Shown here: positions 32,324 through 40,928 of the stretch, one piece after another
How the letters are laid out: each line of letters begins with the position of its first letter
How positions within the stretch are numbered: position 1 is the first letter of the stretch
Position numbers and translations under genes: made by a program
Notes under the pieces: model-generated
Told to the model about the DNA's origin: nothing
What the model saw: only the letters and a program-made list of their open reading frames with translations
The model's database searches: none
Source: JABCPE02 sp963516675
GTDB lineage: Bacteria > Bacteroidota > Bacteroidia > Flavobacteriales > Weeksellaceae
Length of the DNA: 64,000 nt
Assembly (NCBI GenBank): GCA_963516675.1
Contig: CAUQBH010000004.1
Location: forward strand, 1 to 64,000
Direction of reading: 5' to 3'

Positions 32324-33640
32324 TTATTTTGATGCTATATGTGATTCTTTACCTGAGTCATTAGTTAATTCAAACGTAACTCTTCTCACTAATCTTCTAG
32401 CTCCTGCAGATTTAGCTTTAGTTTTCTTATCTATTCCCTTACCTTGAGATGCTAGTCTTGATGTATCTACTCCCATCTCAACTAATAACTGCTTAACTGC
32501 ATCTGCTCTCTTCTTAGATAATTTCTCATTGTATCCTGCATTACCCACTTGGTCTGTGTAACCTATTATATTAAGTTTAGCATCTGGATTTTGTTTCAAA
32601 TAATTTGCTACAAAACCTACCGCCCACAATGAACCATCCTGAGGTTCAGAAGAATCAAATCCAAAGTAAGCATTAACATATCCTTTTTCTATAAGCTCTT
32701 TAGCTGGATCTACACTTTCTACAATAATATTATTGTTATTTGTATTTTGATTGTTATTTGATGCTATATTGCTGTTGTTACTGATATCTCCATTTTCATC
32801 ATCATCAAAATCATTTTCATCATCAGATTTCACATTATTATTAGCAAGTCTAGGATCTTTATCAGTTTCTATACGCTGACCATTTGCTGTTATATCACTT
32901 CCTCCTCTTGTTATACGATTATCTACTGTTTTCTCATTCTGAGCAACCTTTTTATCTTTATCTTTTTCTTCTCTCTTTACGCCATACCAATCTGCATGAA
33001 CTTGTTTTTTACCTAAAGCAATCTGAAGCCCTGCAGTAGCAGTGAAATTAAGTCCTTGGAAATTAACATTTCTCATTGGAGTTACATTAGGATCTCTTGT
33101 TAAACTTTCTCCATTAAATGTATATTGTTGTGTCAAATACCAATTGAATGTACCACTCAAAAGCAATGTTACTCTATCACTAAGACGAACTTGAGGTGTG
33201 ATACCAAATATAATAATTCCTAAATTATCAACACCTTTAAAGCTTTTTGATGTCATATGCCCATATCCTACCCCAAAGTGAGCTAATAACCCAAAGTTTT
33301 TAGTAAAGTCTTCAAAAGATAAAGCACGCCCTAAATTAGCCACCCCTTGAACATTCACATTCCATATTCTAGTAGCAAATTTAGGAGAATTTCCTGCATG
33401 CTGAAGCTGATCAAATCCTCCACCTAAACGAAGACCAAATTTATTATTGAACATGTAACGAATACCTCCATTTGTAGTCCAAACATTCGGAACTGAAGCG
33501 AAATATCCTTCAGAAAAACCTGAAGAAGATAATATACTTACCCCTCCACTTGCATCAATAGACCACTTGTTATAATCTTGAGCATTAACCCCCAAAGAAA
33601 GCAAGATAGTCATAACAAAAGCTAAGAATTGTCTTTTCAT
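32324..33640 (-). CDS. OmpA-family outer-membrane protein with Asn/Asp-rich linker
   Basis: A 438-residue outer-membrane protein. The signal peptide ends at about NAQ (21). An eight-stranded barrel type region covers about 25-215 (many alternating aromatic strands such as FGLRLGGGFDQLQHAG and VTLLLSGTFNWYL). A low-complexity linker (about 215-305) is rich in Asp, Glu and Asn (DDENDFDDDENGD, then NNNQNTNNNN). The OmpA C-terminal peptidoglycan-binding domain follows (YFGFDSSEPQDGSL...IIGYTDQVGNAGYNEKLSKKRADAV). It ties the outer membrane to the wall and is probably abundant. A strong promoter box and a long leader fit this. Confidence 0.9.
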   Translation of the reverse strand: MKRQFLAFVMTILLSLGVNAQDYNKWSIDASGGVSILSSSGFSEGYFASVPNVWTTNGGIRYMFNNKFGLRLGGGFDQLQHAGNSPKFATRIWNVNVQGVANLGRALSFEDFTKNFGLLAHFGVGYGHMTSKSFKGVDNLGIIIFGITPQVRLSDRVTLLLSGTFNWYLTQQYTFNGESLTRDPNVTPMRNVNFQGLNFTATAGLQIALGKKQVHADWYGVKREEKDKDKKVAQNEKTVDNRITRGGSDITANGQRIETDKDPRLANNNVKSDDENDFDDDENGDISNNSNIASNNNQNTNNNNIIVESVDPAKELIEKGYVNAYFGFDSSEPQDGSLWAVGFVANYLKQNPDAKLNIIGYTDQVGNAGYNEKLSKKRADAVKQLLVEMGVDTSRLASQGKGIDKKTKAKSAGARRLVRRVTFELTNDSGKESHIASK

Positions 33641-33727
33641 AATCTATATTTTAATTTATAGTAAATCTAATTGTTTCAGTTAAAGAAAACAACCCACTTT
33701 ATGACCTAGTGAGTATAATTCATTGAG

Positions 33728-33735
33728 CAAATATA
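33728..33735 (-). promoter_or_regulatory. -7 promoter box for the OmpA-family gene
   Basis: The minus strand reads TATATTTG, matching TAnnTTTG, about 88 bases before the ATG, giving an AT-rich leader of about 80 bases. The rest of 33641-33875 contains no other feature I can support. Confidence 0.6.
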
Positions 33736-33875
33736 TAAAAAAAATACATATCTACCTAATAATCACCTAAAAAAAATATTTTTTTCTATATAAATTTACA
33801 TATGTTTTATGTTTTTCACATATGTAAATAACTAATAAAAACCTCCTATTTATAGGCTTTTATGACTTTTCTTGA

Positions 33876-34616
33876 TTAAAATGAAAAAAAATTATTTTTT
33901 GAAAATATTTGTCCTAAAATAATACCTGTTGCCATAGAAACATTAAGACTTTCAGTATGTTGAAGTTTTCCAAATCTTGGAATTGTAATATTTTGAGAAA
34001 CAAGTTTTTTTATCTCTGGACGGATTCCATTCCCTTCATTGCCCAAAATAAGATAAAAACGCTCTGGAAATTCTGTCTTGTAAAGACTCTGTCCTACCAT
34101 ATCTGTCCCAAAAACTGGTCGATCAGAATTTTGTAGAAGTGGTACTATATCCTTATATATAATATTAACCCTCGTGAAAGATCCCATAGTCGCTTGGATA
34201 ACTTTTGGATTATAAAAATCCACACAATCCTCACTACAAACAATCTGCTCTATCCCAAACCAATCAGCCAAACGAATAATAGTTCCCAAGTTGCCTGGGT
34301 CCTGCACATTATCTAAAACCAACTGAATAGGTGTTTCTATGGAAGTGGTTTCTTTCAGCTCACAGACAGCAACAGAATTTTTAGGATTTTGTAATAGACT
34401 AATTTTTCTTAATTCTCGTTCTGTAATTAGATTGGTTTTAAATGATTGAAAATCAGGATTAGATATATCTATACCAAAAATCTCCTTGACTTTATAAGAA
34501 GATTTTTTTAGTTCTCGGATAATTTTATCTCCTTCAACCAAGAATAAATTGTATTTTTGTCTAAATTTTTTTTTATCTAGAGATTGTAAAATTTTAATAG
34601 TATGAGCAGTAAGCAT
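33876..34616 (-). CDS. SPOUT-family RNA 2'-O-methyltransferase
   Basis: A TrmH/SpoU-family rRNA or tRNA methyltransferase of about 246 residues. An N-terminal substrate-binding region (KKKFRQKYNLFLVEGDKIIREL) precedes the SPOUT domain, as in RlmB and related enzymes. Motif 1 is LDNVQDPGNLGTIIRLADWFG, motif 2 LGNEGNGI and motif 3 IPRFGKLQHTESLNVSMATGI. I use ATG 34616 (MLTAHTIKIL), which matches the family start; the longer frame to 34643 does not. Its first 15 bases overlap those of the divergent gene at 34602. The target nucleotide is unknown. Confidence 0.88.
   Translation of the reverse strand: MLTAHTIKILQSLDKKKFRQKYNLFLVEGDKIIRELKKSSYKVKEIFGIDISNPDFQSFKTNLITERELRKISLLQNPKNSVAVCELKETTSIETPIQLVLDNVQDPGNLGTIIRLADWFGIEQIVCSEDCVDFYNPKVIQATMGSFTRVNIIYKDIVPLLQNSDRPVFGTDMVGQSLYKTEFPERFYLILGNEGNGIRPEIKKLVSQNITIPRFGKLQHTESLNVSMATGIILGQIFSKNNFFSF
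34552..34559 (+). promoter_or_regulatory. -7 promoter box for the TamA-like gene
   Basis: TATTTTTG matches TAnnTTTG, 42 bases before ATG 34602, inside the coding region of the divergent methyltransferase. Confidence 0.5.
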
Positions 34617-37193
34617 AGTCGTAAATATTTTCAAAAATATCATATATTTTTATCTCTCACAATAATTCTGGCATTATTTTATGCCTGTACCACCAATAAA
34701 GTCCCTAAAGGTCAGTATCTTTTAACAAAAAATAATTTTAAATTTACTGACGGCTCCGTCTATTCTAGCGGAGTTTCTGACTATGTATCCCAAAAACCTA
34801 ATGGAAAAACGCTTTTTGTTTTTCCTATGAGTTTGTGGTTTTATAATATGGCAAATCGTAAATACGATACCATATTAAATAGATATATGAACTACCCTTC
34901 TCACCTTAGAAATAGTAAACTGAGAGACACTCTTTCCATCAGAGCTGGGCATCCAGAATATGTAGGAAGAAGTATGCTTTTGAGCAGAATGCTTCATAAC
35001 ATAGGAAAAGCTCCTGTCATTCTTGATGAAAATAAAACCAGACTAAGTGCTAATGGTATCAAAAAATACCTAATATACAGAGGATATTGGGATACAGAGG
35101 TGGAATACAGCATTAAGAAAGATTCTTCTGCTAAAAAAGCACAAAATATTTTTACAATCACTCACAAAGACCCTACCTATATAAGTGAGTACAACCATAA
35201 TATTCCCTACCCTGATATAAGAGGAATTTATGAAGGAATTTATGAGAAAAGCCTTATAAAAAAAGGGAATATCCTAAACCAAGCTGATTTAGAAAATGAA
35301 ATAAAAAGAATCAATGTGTTGATGAGGGATCAAGGATATTATAACTTTAATAGTAATAATGAAGAAATATTCTTTACTGCAGATACTCTAAAGAGCAGAA
35401 AACAGGTTCCTTTAACATTAGAAATAAGAAAAGACACTATCGGTGGGCGATACAAAAGACACACAATAGGAAAAATAGAAATTTATATAAAAGATAAACC
35501 TTCCGATTCTACAATTATAGAGAAAAAAATAGGCGATGTTACCATCAGAAGAATGGACCGCTACTTCAAGTCTAGACACCTTTGGAGAGCTGTCACTGTG
35601 GACAGTGGAGAAGTCTATAACCAAAAAAGAATAGACCTTACGAGAAGAAACCTTATTGCTCTTGATAATTTTAGTATCGTAAATGCTAATCCTTTGACAA
35701 GAAGATCAAAAGAAGCTCCTAATGACAGTATTTTAGACCTTCGCTACACGCTTATTCCTTTGCAAAGGTATAACCTAAAACTGGCTACTGACCTGCATTA
35801 TTCGCAAATTCTAAACTTTGGAATTTCACCAAGTTTGGAATTTACAAGCAGAAATATATTCCGAGGAGGAGAAAACCTGAATCTAAGTCTTTCGGGAATT
35901 ATCGGTACAACTGGAAATGAAAAAGGCAAGTTTTTCAACGCCTATGAGACTTCAGCAGAAGTTTCACTGAAATTACCTAGATTCATTTCGCCTTTTAATA
36001 TGGACAAAATCATACCACGCCGATTTTCACCATCTTCCTCTATCATTTTTGGGGCATCTGTGCAGAATAATATCGGTCTAGGGAGAATCAACTTCAATGG
36101 TGGGATAAATTATTTCTTGAATGTAAATGATGTGGTTTCGCATCGTTTTACCCTACTAAACTCTCTACTGAGTATCACCAGAAACAAGGACAACTACTAT
36201 GATTTGTTCCCTAATGACAAGATTGTTCGTGATTATATTTTTGGGCTTTATCAAAGTGTAAATCCTACTTTGGTTTCGCAGTTTTATAATGGAAATGTAA
36301 CTTCTGATGCTGTTTCTAAAGCAATCTTAGATGATCACAACTTTACAAACAGCCTAAATTTTGCCGACCAATATCAGATGACTTTATTTGAACAATCACT
36401 TCTTAACAAGGAGAGACAAACTCAGGATGTTATCATTTTTGGACTAAATTACAACTTCCTTTACAATGAATTGGGTAAAAAATATTTCAAACACCCATTC
36501 TATTTCAATGCTAAATTTGAACTATCAGGAAACACACTAAGTTTGCTGGATAATATATTCAAATTTGAGAGAAGAGACGAAAGTATAGTGCATGATAATA
36601 CCCAGAGAAGTGTTTTTGGAACGGTGTATTCTCAGTTTGCAAAATTGGATTTAGACATCAGAAAATATTTTAACTTCAATGATGGTAAACAAACCCTTAT
36701 TTTAAGACAATTTATAGGAATAGGATTGCCATATGGAAACTCCAAAAACATGCCTTTCGCGCGTGCTTATTACAATGGTGGTTCCAATGATATCAGAGCT
36801 TGGAAAGCTTACGGCGGACTGGGACCTTCTGATTCTCAGCTAAATGAAAACATCAGAACCTACATGATGGGGAACATGAAACTAACCACCAACATAGAAT
36901 ATCGTTTTATGATGAATAATATGTTCCACGGAGCCGTGTTCACGGATTTAGGAAACACTTGGTCTATAGGCGAAGAAAAAAATGACAATGCATTCAAAAT
37001 CAATAAATTCTACAAGCAAATGGGGATTGGCAGCGGCTTTGGAATTAGAATGAATATCGCTTATGTCACTTTCAGGCTGGATTTTGCTTACAAAGTCTAC
37101 GACCCTAACAAACCTGAAGGACAGAAATGGGTAGCTTCTAAAATCAACCTGCTGGATCCTACTGTAAACTTCGCGATAGGATATCCTTTCTAA
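34602..37193 (+). CDS. Lipidated BamA/TamA-family outer-membrane protein (TamL-like)
   Basis: An 863-residue Omp85 protein. The N-terminus is a lipoprotein signal (LALFYAC, Cys29), unlike ordinary TamA or BamA but like TamL of Bacteroidota. POTRA-like domains cover roughly 30-400 (for example YLIYRGYWDTEVEYSI, and LTRRNLIALDNFSIVNANPL). From about 420 the surface-antigen barrel follows (SPSLEFTSRNIFRGGENLNLSLSG), with the conserved RAYYNGGSNDIRAW close to the end and a final strand VNFAIGYPF. It is predicted to insert or export envelope proteins with a TamB partner, which is not in this window. Confidence 0.85.
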   Translation: MSSKHSRKYFQKYHIFLSLTIILALFYACTTNKVPKGQYLLTKNNFKFTDGSVYSSGVSDYVSQKPNGKTLFVFPMSLWFYNMANRKYDTILNRYMNYPSHLRNSKLRDTLSIRAGHPEYVGRSMLLSRMLHNIGKAPVILDENKTRLSANGIKKYLIYRGYWDTEVEYSIKKDSSAKKAQNIFTITHKDPTYISEYNHNIPYPDIRGIYEGIYEKSLIKKGNILNQADLENEIKRINVLMRDQGYYNFNSNNEEIFFTADTLKSRKQVPLTLEIRKDTIGGRYKRHTIGKIEIYIKDKPSDSTIIEKKIGDVTIRRMDRYFKSRHLWRAVTVDSGEVYNQKRIDLTRRNLIALDNFSIVNANPLTRRSKEAPNDSILDLRYTLIPLQRYNLKLATDLHYSQILNFGISPSLEFTSRNIFRGGENLNLSLSGIIGTTGNEKGKFFNAYETSAEVSLKLPRFISPFNMDKIIPRRFSPSSSIIFGASVQNNIGLGRINFNGGINYFLNVNDVVSHRFTLLNSLLSITRNKDNYYDLFPNDKIVRDYIFGLYQSVNPTLVSQFYNGNVTSDAVSKAILDDHNFTNSLNFADQYQMTLFEQSLLNKERQTQDVIIFGLNYNFLYNELGKKYFKHPFYFNAKFELSGNTLSLLDNIFKFERRDESIVHDNTQRSVFGTVYSQFAKLDLDIRKYFNFNDGKQTLILRQFIGIGLPYGNSKNMPFARAYYNGGSNDIRAWKAYGGLGPSDSQLNENIRTYMMGNMKLTTNIEYRFMMNNMFHGAVFTDLGNTWSIGEEKNDNAFKINKFYKQMGIGSGFGIRMNIAYVTFRLDFAYKVYDPNKPEGQKWVASKINLLDPTVNFAIGYPF
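34632..34639 (-). promoter_or_regulatory. -7 promoter box for the SPOUT gene
   Basis: The minus strand reads TATTTTTG, matching TAnnTTTG, 15 bases before ATG 34616. It lies inside the TamA-like gene's coding start. Confidence 0.5.
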
Positions 37194-37200
37194 ACTTACT

Positions 37201-37237
37201 AAAAAGGTTCAAGATAAAAACATCTTGAACCTTTTTT
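37201..37237 (+). terminator. Terminator after the TamA-like gene
   Basis: A perfect stem of about 15 bp, AAAAAGGTTCAAGAT paired with ATCTTGAACCTTTTT, over AAAAAC and followed by more Ts. Confidence 0.9.
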
Positions 37238-37305
37238 TTATCTAATTTTTAAGCTTGGATTCATTTTATAGAATGCATATTGTCTAAATAATCGATAATA
37301 TTTTT

Positions 37306-37313
37306 TATCTTTG
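37306..37313 (+). promoter_or_regulatory. -7 promoter box for ychF
   Basis: TATCTTTG matches TAnnTTTG, 49 bases before the ychF ATG. Confidence 0.6.
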
Positions 37314-37362
37314 CAGATGGTAAAAACAAGGCATATATGCCTTTTGAATAAAATATAAATTT

Positions 37363-38454
37363 ATGAAATGTGGAATTGTGGGCCTGCCCAATGTAGGAAA
37401 ATCTACCCTTTTTAATTGTTTGAGTAACGCTAAAGCACAGTCAGCAAACTATCCTTTCTGTACCATAGAACCCAATGTAGGAACGGTTTCTGTGCCAGAC
37501 CCTAGACTGTTCGAATTAGAAAAAATAGTAAAACCAGAGCGTGTCCTTCCTACCGTAGTAGAGATTGTAGACATCGCAGGGCTGGTAAAAGGAGCGAGCA
37601 AGGGAGAAGGTCTTGGAAATCAGTTTCTTGCAAACATCCGTGAGTGTGATGCCATCATCCATATGCTTAGATGTTTTGAAAACGGAAACATCGTCCATGT
37701 GGAAGGTTCTGTAGACCCACTGAGAGACAAAGAAATCATAGATATAGAACTACAGCTCAAGGACTTAGAAGTTCTTGGAAAGGCTATAGAAAAAGCTAAA
37801 AAACAAATAAAATCTGGCAAAAAAGAAGATATCCAGACTTATGAAACTCTCGTAAAACTAAACGAGTTCATAGAAAGCGGAAAAAATGCAAGAGAATTCC
37901 CTGCGGATGACTTTGCTAAATCAATCATTGATGAAATTCATCTTTTGACTAAAAAACCTGTTCTCTATGTGTGCAATGTAGATGAAGACTCTATCCGAAA
38001 CGGAAATCCTTGGATTGCTAAAATAGAAGAAATGGCGGCCAAAGAAGGTTCTGATACTCTGGTAATTGCAGCACAGATAGAGGCTGATATCAACGAGCTG
38101 GAAACCTACGAAGAGCGCCAAATTTTCTTGGAAGAACTAGGACTGAAAGAACCAGGTGTCAATCGTCTTATCCGCCAAGCTTATCATTTGCTAAAACTTC
38201 AGACCTACTTCACTGCTGGTGTGAAAGAAGTCCGAGCATGGACTATCGGCATCGGCTGGACTGCGCCACAGGCAGCAGGAGTGATTCACTCTGATTTCGA
38301 AAAAGGATTTATCCGTGCAGAAGTGATGAAATATGAAGATTTCATACACTATGGCTCTGAACTAAAAGTAAAAGAAGCAGGAAAGCTCTCCGTAGAAGGT
38401 AAAGAATACATCGTACAAGATGGTGACATTATGCATTTTAGATTTAATGTCTAA
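37363..38454 (+). CDS. ychF: Ribosome-binding ATPase YchF
   Basis: An Obg-related P-loop ATPase (prefers ATP) that binds ribosomes and takes part in the oxidative stress response. The P-loop GLPNVGKST is at 6-14. FCTIEPNVGTV, DIAGLVKGASKGEGLGNQFLANIRE and VLYVCNVDE (G4 region, altered from NKxD) follow. A coiled-coil insert and the C-terminal TGS-like domain (LQTYFTAGVKEVRAWTIGIGWTAPQAAGVIHSDFEKGFIRAEV) complete the chain. At 363 residues it is standard. It is a single-gene transcript ending in a terminator shared with the convergent DUF58 gene. Confidence 0.96.
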   Translation: MKCGIVGLPNVGKSTLFNCLSNAKAQSANYPFCTIEPNVGTVSVPDPRLFELEKIVKPERVLPTVVEIVDIAGLVKGASKGEGLGNQFLANIRECDAIIHMLRCFENGNIVHVEGSVDPLRDKEIIDIELQLKDLEVLGKAIEKAKKQIKSGKKEDIQTYETLVKLNEFIESGKNAREFPADDFAKSIIDEIHLLTKKPVLYVCNVDEDSIRNGNPWIAKIEEMAAKEGSDTLVIAAQIEADINELETYEERQIFLEELGLKEPGVNRLIRQAYHLLKLQTYFTAGVKEVRAWTIGIGWTAPQAAGVIHSDFEKGFIRAEVMKYEDFIHYGSELKVKEAGKLSVEGKEYIVQDGDIMHFRFNV

Positions 38455-38492
38455 TTATTGTTAATGAATTTTTCTCATATTATTTTTAATGT

Positions 38493-38524
38493 AAAGGTCA
38501 GCCACATTTTGTGACTGACCTTTT
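38493..38524. terminator. Bidirectional terminator, ychF / DUF58
   Basis: AAAGGTCAG-C-CAC pairs with GTG-A-CTGACCTTT around ATTTT, with one internal mismatch and a run of Ts, between convergent genes. Confidence 0.8.
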
Positions 38525-38534
38525 TTTTTATTAG

Positions 38535-39860
38535 CTATAAAATTCCTCTTGCTTTGATTTCCAGATATTTGTTTATGACCTCTATATTTAGATTTTCTGG
38601 AAGCGTATAAACCGTGAATATTCCGTATTTTCTGAGTTCTTGGATGATTAGTTTTTTCTCAAACTCCAACTTTTCAGCGATAATCTCATCATAGACTTCT
38701 TGAATATTTTCTAGTTTTTTATTCATCAAATCATTCAGTTCAGAATTTTTAAAAAAGATAACTACCAAAAGGTGGTTTCTCGCAATACCACGCAGGTATT
38801 TCATTTGTCTATTAACGGCATCCAGCGTTTCAAAATTAGTAAAAAGCAGCACCAGACTCCTTTGGCTGATGGTGGTTTTCACATCTTGATAAAGTCGGCT
38901 GAAATCACTTTCATAAAAATTAGTTTTAATGTTATAAAGCGCCTCCGATATTTTTTTCAGCTGACCAGATTTTTGCTCCGCCTGAACTTTATTCTCTGTT
39001 TTTTGGGAAAAAGTCATCATCCCAGCTCGGTCGCTCTTCTTCAAAATAATATGCGAAAGAGCCATCACTGCATTTATGGAATAATCTAGCAAACTCAGCC
39101 CCTTAAAAGGCATCTGCATCGTTCTTCCCTTGTCTATCAGCATATAGATTCTTTGGGATTTTTCATCTTGGTACTGATTGACCATCAGCTTATTAGCCTT
39201 AGAAGTAGCCTTCCAGTTGATACTCCTTATATCATCGCCCTGCACATAGTTTCGTATCTGCTCAAACTCCATTGTATGCCCCAGCTTTCTGATTTTTTTA
39301 ATCCCTCCAAGCAAAAACTCGTTCTGAAGAGCCATGAGCTCATACTTACGAAGATGAACAAAAGAAGGATAACTCGGCAAAGAAGCTTCTTTCTGAAAAA
39401 CAAATTTCCTAGAAACGAGACCAATAGGGCTTTTAGCATAAATATTCAGCCCTCCAAAAACATACTCTCCCCTTTCTTTCGGGATTAAAATATATTCAAA
39501 AAACGAACTGCCCTGCGGCAAAATGGTCTTTTTTATCAAAAAATCCCTTTTTTGGAACTGAAATGGAATTTCATCTATAATTTTCAAATCCACCCGAAAT
39601 GGATAATTATTCTTAATGTCTATTTTCACAGAGTTTTCATCACCATTAGACAATTTTTCAGGCAAAATTCTTTGGGAATAGATTGCATCTTTTTGGTTAA
39701 ACAAAAGCATCGAATCTACGATAAAAAGCACCGCTAAAAGACACAAAAGCCCATGAGCAAACCATGTAAGTTCTGGAAAGAAAAACGCCAAAACATAGCA
39801 CAGCCCTACCCCTGCCAGAATATGAAAAAATCTATGATTGATATAAAAACGCTTCCACAT
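38535..39860 (-). CDS. DUF58 protein with a vWA-like fold
   Basis: A 441-residue protein. Two N-terminal membrane helices (LAGVGLCYVLAFFF and WFAHGLLCLLAVLFIVDSMLLF) precede a beta-rich region. The DUF58 signature is RNYVQGDDIRSINWKATSKANKLMVNQYQDEKSQRIYMLIDKGRTM at about 200-250, and a vWA-like domain follows (YSINAVMALSHIILKKSDRAGMMTF). DUF58 proteins often act with MoxR AAA+ ATPases, but no such gene adjoins it here. It is 15 bases downstream of the DUF368 gene and probably cotranscribed. Confidence 0.88.
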   Translation of the reverse strand: MWKRFYINHRFFHILAGVGLCYVLAFFFPELTWFAHGLLCLLAVLFIVDSMLLFNQKDAIYSQRILPEKLSNGDENSVKIDIKNNYPFRVDLKIIDEIPFQFQKRDFLIKKTILPQGSSFFEYILIPKERGEYVFGGLNIYAKSPIGLVSRKFVFQKEASLPSYPSFVHLRKYELMALQNEFLLGGIKKIRKLGHTMEFEQIRNYVQGDDIRSINWKATSKANKLMVNQYQDEKSQRIYMLIDKGRTMQMPFKGLSLLDYSINAVMALSHIILKKSDRAGMMTFSQKTENKVQAEQKSGQLKKISEALYNIKTNFYESDFSRLYQDVKTTISQRSLVLLFTNFETLDAVNRQMKYLRGIARNHLLVVIFFKNSELNDLMNKKLENIQEVYDEIIAEKLEFEKKLIIQELRKYGIFTVYTLPENLNIEVINKYLEIKARGIL

Positions 39861-39875
39861 ATCTTTTCTTGCCGA

Positions 39876-40802
39876 TTAATTATTTTGCATTTTTGATGCC
39901 CATTTTTCAATTCCATAAATCAAAATAAACCCCGCAAAAGCCAGCCCCACAGCCAATAAAATCTGAGGTTCTCCAGCAAAATCCGAAGGGTGCACGCTTT
40001 TTTCCAGCAAAATAATTTCCTTCCCATGAGCATCTATTTCCTTATCCAAAACCTCTTTCCATGGCCATACTTTATTCAGAGAACCGATGATAAAGCCCGT
40101 AAGCCCTGCCATTGTGGTGTTTTTTTTGTGTTCAAAAAGCCATTTCAAAGCCTTGGAAAAACTCAAAATTCCTGTCACAGCTCCCAGTCCTACAATGGAC
40201 AAAACCTTTAAATCAAAAGTATCCAGCGCATTCAGCACCGTATGATAAGCCCCTAAAAGCACCAAAATAAACGCTCCTGAAATCCCTGGCAAAATCATCG
40301 CACAGATAGCCAAAGCCCCTGCAAAAAACAAGAAAATATAACCGTTATTATTCACCAGTGGAGGAATAACCGTGATGTAATACGCTGTAAATGCAGCTAT
40401 TACAATCGCAATAACTGCTGGAGCATCCCATTTCTTGATATCTTTCCACATAAAAAGAACACTCGCCATCATCAGCCCAAAAAAGAAAGACCAAACTGCT
40501 ATCGGATGTGTTTCCAAAAGGTATTTGATGCCTTTTGCTAGGGATAAAATACTGATTCCTATCCCTAAAAATAGAGCCACAAAAAAATTTCCATTGATGT
40601 ATTCCCATGCAGATTTTACCCCTTCTTTTCTTAAAATTTTTACTGCTGTAAAATTGATTTTATTGATAGAATCTATAAGCTCTTGGTAAATCCCTGATAT
40701 GAAAGCAATAGTCCCCCCAGAAACCCCAGGCACCACATCAGCAGCTCCCATAGCCACACCGCGAAGTGTAATGAATAGATAATCCTTCAAAGTCCTTTTC
40801 AT
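39876..40802 (-). CDS. DUF368 membrane protein, PopT-type undecaprenyl-phosphate translocase
   Basis: A 308-residue polytopic protein with about eight helices. DUF368 landmarks are GVAMGAADVVPGVSGGTIAFISGIYQELI (about 14-42) and ALAICAMILPGISGAFILVLLGAYHTVL, an internal inverted-repeat pair of PG(V/I)SG motifs. Work on DUF368 members (PopT) in other bacteria shows they return undecaprenyl phosphate across the inner membrane for wall synthesis. The assignment here is by family, not direct evidence. Cotranscription with the DUF58 gene is likely. Confidence 0.87.
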   Translation of the reverse strand: MKRTLKDYLFITLRGVAMGAADVVPGVSGGTIAFISGIYQELIDSINKINFTAVKILRKEGVKSAWEYINGNFFVALFLGIGISILSLAKGIKYLLETHPIAVWSFFFGLMMASVLFMWKDIKKWDAPAVIAIVIAAFTAYYITVIPPLVNNNGYIFLFFAGALAICAMILPGISGAFILVLLGAYHTVLNALDTFDLKVLSIVGLGAVTGILSFSKALKWLFEHKKNTTMAGLTGFIIGSLNKVWPWKEVLDKEIDAHGKEIILLEKSVHPSDFAGEPQILLAVGLAFAGFILIYGIEKWASKMQNN

Positions 40803-40819
40803 AAAATTCTTATATGCTA

Positions 40820-40827
40820 CAAAAATA
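40820..40827 (-). promoter_or_regulatory. -7 promoter box for the DUF368-DUF58 genes
   Basis: The minus strand reads TATTTTTG, matching TAnnTTTG, 17 bases before the DUF368 ATG. Confidence 0.6.
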
Positions 40828-40890
40828 CATTATTTTGCTGTAAATCTGCGAAAGAATATTTCGTTTTTTACTCATCAAAACCTACAAAAC

Positions 40891-40922
40891 AAAAAAGCCT
40901 GACAAAATTTGTCAAGCTTTTT
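40891..40922 (-). terminator. Terminator after the M1 aminopeptidase gene
   Basis: AAAAGC-C-TGACAAA pairs with TTTGTCA-A-GCTTTT, one internal mismatch, with A/T tracts, seven bases beyond the stop codon. Confidence 0.8.
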
Positions 40923-40928
40923 GGGTTT

